From contig JAOVVO010000335.1 of the NCBI GenBank assembly GCA_028564675.1, forward strand, positions 1 through 64,000: a DNA stretch of 64,000 nt, read 5' to 3'. Position 1 is the stretch's first letter, and each line of letters opens with the position of its first letter. Position numbers and translations under genes: made by a program. The DNA comes from Onchocerca lupi (lineage: Eukaryota > Nematoda > Chromadorea > Rhabditida > Onchocercidae). This document shows, piece after piece, positions 61,762-64,000 of this stretch. Below the pieces are notes generated by a model that saw only the letters and a program-made list of their open reading frames with translations, had not been told where the DNA came from and did not search any database.

Positions 61762-63806
61762 ATGGCAATAACAGCCGTTCCGTTGGATTGCTGGCTGAAG
61801 GAGCGTCGGAAGAAATGGATGCAGCTGTCCGGACACGAAGGTTCAATTGCTTTTCTCTTCTCTCTCTTTTCCTTCCATCTTCCTTGCCAACAACTATCAC
61901 TATTTTACATCATCTTAAGCGATTAGCCGTACTATTATGTGTTTCTTTCTTACTACTTACTTTCGTTAATGCCTCTCTTTGTCATACTGTTATCTCTCTA
62001 CATTCGAATATTGTCCAGACTATTTTACTGGTTTATCACATCCATTATCCTATTATTTTGACATTCTTAATTGTTCAGTCAATATCATGCCATTTCGATT
62101 CGTGGAATATTTCAGGAACAATAGTTCCTGCGACTGACAAAACGCTATGGAAAAGACAATCGCGCAGTAATTGTAACGAAGGTAATGCATATCGAGCGCT
62201 AATGAATGATCCCGCATTGCAAACTTTCGTACCTCGATATTATAGAGAAATCGAAAATGAAAATGATTGTTAGTTTGTAAATGTTTTTATCCATCTTTCT
62301 TTTTAATAGAGAAGGACATGTTGTGTATTCAAGTGCAGGAGAATAATTGAAGATTTGTATTAAGTCACTGATTTTCGAATTTAATTACACTTTTACTTTC
62401 TCATTATTGCAATTATGACGGTAATTTTCAATAGATCGTTTGAAATAAGTTTTTTTTTTCTTTTAAATGGAAAATATTTGACAATGAGATATTTGGCGAC
62501 AACAAATTGATTCGCTTTTTGCCAAGTATGCTTATGAAATTTTACTGCTTTCGAAATGATTTTTTTGTCCACTATACAAATGATATTGCAGCTTTCATCG
62601 AAATCGAAGATCTCACAGCGCTGTTCGATGACCCTGCAATAATGGATATTAAAATGGGAACCAGGTGAAATGTTGAGAGCGGTCGTGAATTTTTTTTCAT
62701 AACTATACTTTCGAAGTTTTTTGAATAGTATATTTCCTTAACAAAATTCTTCCAGAACTTTTTTGGAATCTGAGGTTAACAGTACAACCGTACGAAACGA
62801 TTTATATGAAAAAATGGTTTCATTGGATCCTTACGAACCCACAGAAGAGGAACATGCTGCTAAAGCTATAACGAAAATGCGTTACATGCAGTTTCGAGAA
62901 AAGAAAAGCTCTACTGCAACATTAGGCTACAGAATTGAGGGTGCTGAAGTTAGTTTGTGCTGAAGTGGTGGGGTATTTCATGAATTTTTAGGAAACAACA
63001 AGAATAGAAGAAATATTTCACAATTTGCAAACTTGTTTTAAGTGATATGTCATCTTTCAGATGCCAGGTGGAGTTTTGCAAAAAAACTTCAAGAAGGTGA
63101 AAACACATGAAGATATCAGTGGAACATTACTGGCATTTTTTGGCCAATACACATCGACAACTGGTTTTCATATTTTACTACGCTTAAAAAAATTACGGGA
63201 AGCTGTACAGAAATCATTGTTTTTTCGAACTCATGAAGTAAGAAATTTTTACTTTTATTAGTTTTGCTTTTGTACCTGAAGGGATATTTTCAAAATAAGA
63301 TCCGAAAAGTCGTGATTAGTGCCTTGATCGCAGATTCCGAAACTTATTTATGATATTAGGTAATTTTTTTTTTTTTTTTTTTTTTTTTGAGAATTAGTGT
63401 ATCATTGCAGGTTATAGGCAGTTCACTATTACTGATGTATGATGCAACATATGCTAATGTATGGATGATTGATTTTGCGAAATCGGTTCCGGTGGAAATA
63501 GACTCAATAAACCATAGGCGAGATTGGATTTTTGGTAATCATGAAGATGGGTATTTTGTAGGACTCGACAATCTTATCCAGGTGTTTTGATTCTAACAGA
63601 TCTTTAAATTTCTAATATTTATGAAAAACGAAACTTCTTATTTAATAAGAAGATCGTCTAAGTTCCATTTTGCTCATTTTTGTAAACTATAAGCATTGTA
63701 CATAGTCCTCACCTAATATAGTTTTCGATTCGAAAGATTTTTTCTCACTGTGCAAAATTACGATTTTTGCATCTTTCAGATTATGGAAGAATTGGTTTTG
63801 TTGTGA
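61762..63806 (+). CDS. Inositol-1,4,5-trisphosphate 3-kinase (LFE-2/ITPK-type), catalytic core
   Basis: Exons are 61762-61840, 62116-62268, 62592-62664, 62756-62948, 63061-63237, 63411-63581 and 63780-63806, giving 290 residues in closed phase. Family blocks in order are KKWMQLSGHEG (ATP-site loop, split by intron 1), YRALMNDPALQTFVPRYY, P92-IMDIKMG ending at Gly100 (the PxxxDxKxG inositol-kinase signature), TRTFLESEV, DLYEKMVSLDPYEPTEEEH, TKMRYMQFREK, FFRTHEVIGSSLLLMYD (SSLL motif), VWMIDFAKSVP and EDGYFVGLDNL. The enzyme phosphorylates Ins(1,4,5)P3 at position 3, ending calcium release. The protein is short, with no long N-terminal region, so other upstream start exons are possible. The chosen ATG follows an in-frame TAG at 61744. 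A longer open frame at 61788-62273 only reads through intron 1 out of the true frame of exon 1. Confidence 0.95.
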
Positions 63807-64000
63807 CTCATTCAGATGTTTTTGGAAGTTCAAGATTTTATTTGTCATACTTCCCTTCCAAAATTCTCAATTTTTTTTGTACAAATAAAAAATACATTCA
63901 ACCTCGGCTCTCAAAACTTTTTTTAAAAGTGTCTCTTTGGATTCATAGAGTGGAATATTAAAGACAAAAATCATGAATTGTGTTTTTCTTTGTCAGATGT

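Noticed and set aside
61788..62273. 161-residue open frame, the longest in the window, with two hydrophobic segments
   Set aside because: It reads exon 1 of the IP3 kinase in the wrong frame, runs through intron 1 (source of the 'membrane' segments) and only then enters the real frame of exon 2. The SGHEG motif appears only in the correct frame.
1..64000. CRISPR arrays, bacterial operons, rRNA, spliced-leader RNA genes
   Set aside because: No regular repeat-spacer pattern, no recognisable rRNA, and no SL1 core sequence was seen on either strand by eye.

Overview
The window is about 69% AT and comes from the nuclear genome of a nematode. It is most likely a filarial (Onchocercidae): genes have many small exons, introns begin AG|GTAAG/GTTTG-like and end in a short TTTCAG, poly-T runs are frequent, and two introns hold decayed bacterial DNA that looks like Wolbachia. 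No single reading frame carries a whole gene. I joined exons by hand, checking splice-phase continuity, and used conserved family motifs as anchors. In eight loci the phase closes across every listed junction. In one of these (histidine acid phosphatase) two junctions use weak splice signals. The first gene lacks a certain 5' end and 3' tail.

Layout, left to right. 2.8-8.3 kb, +: a TPM-domain, single-pass membrane protein resembling the MOLO-1 levamisole-receptor modulator family. 10.6-11.6 kb, -: a 121-residue cysteine-rich single-pass membrane protein with a signal peptide. 14.3-19.6 kb, +: a secreted or membrane-tethered histidine acid phosphatase whose 1.7-kb intron carries a bacterial-looking insert and a perfect 25-bp hairpin. 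24.0-26.1 kb, +: a PRELI/Slowmo mitochondrial lipid-transfer protein whose first intron is GC-AG. 27.2-31.5 kb, +: a protein with two BTB domains and four C2H2 fingers, with a frameshifted bacterial porin fragment inside one intron. 32.1-38.4 kb, +: a complete FAM91A1 homologue (17 exons, 800 aa). 38.4-50.1 kb: an AT-rich gene desert with a fold-back repeat. 50.1-54.1 kb, +: a GOPC/PIST homologue (coiled coil plus PDZ). 54.8-55.9 kb: a broken SNW1/SKIP copy. 56.1-61.1 kb: a repeat graveyard with LTR-like direct repeats, short tandem repeats and a frameshifted Helitron helicase. 61.8-63.8 kb, +: an inositol-trisphosphate 3-kinase catalytic core.

The genes do not form one pathway. FAM91A1 and GOPC both act in Golgi/trans-Golgi trafficking. 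The IP3 kinase and the MOLO-like protein would both touch calcium and neuromuscular signalling. These are ordinary housekeeping or signalling neighbours, not an operon with one function.

I found no convincing new molecular system. The most interesting items are the two bacterial-derived inserts in introns of intact host genes, the two-BTB zinc-finger architecture, the small cysteine-rich membrane protein, and the Helitron/LTR/SNW1 debris between GOPC and the IP3 kinase.
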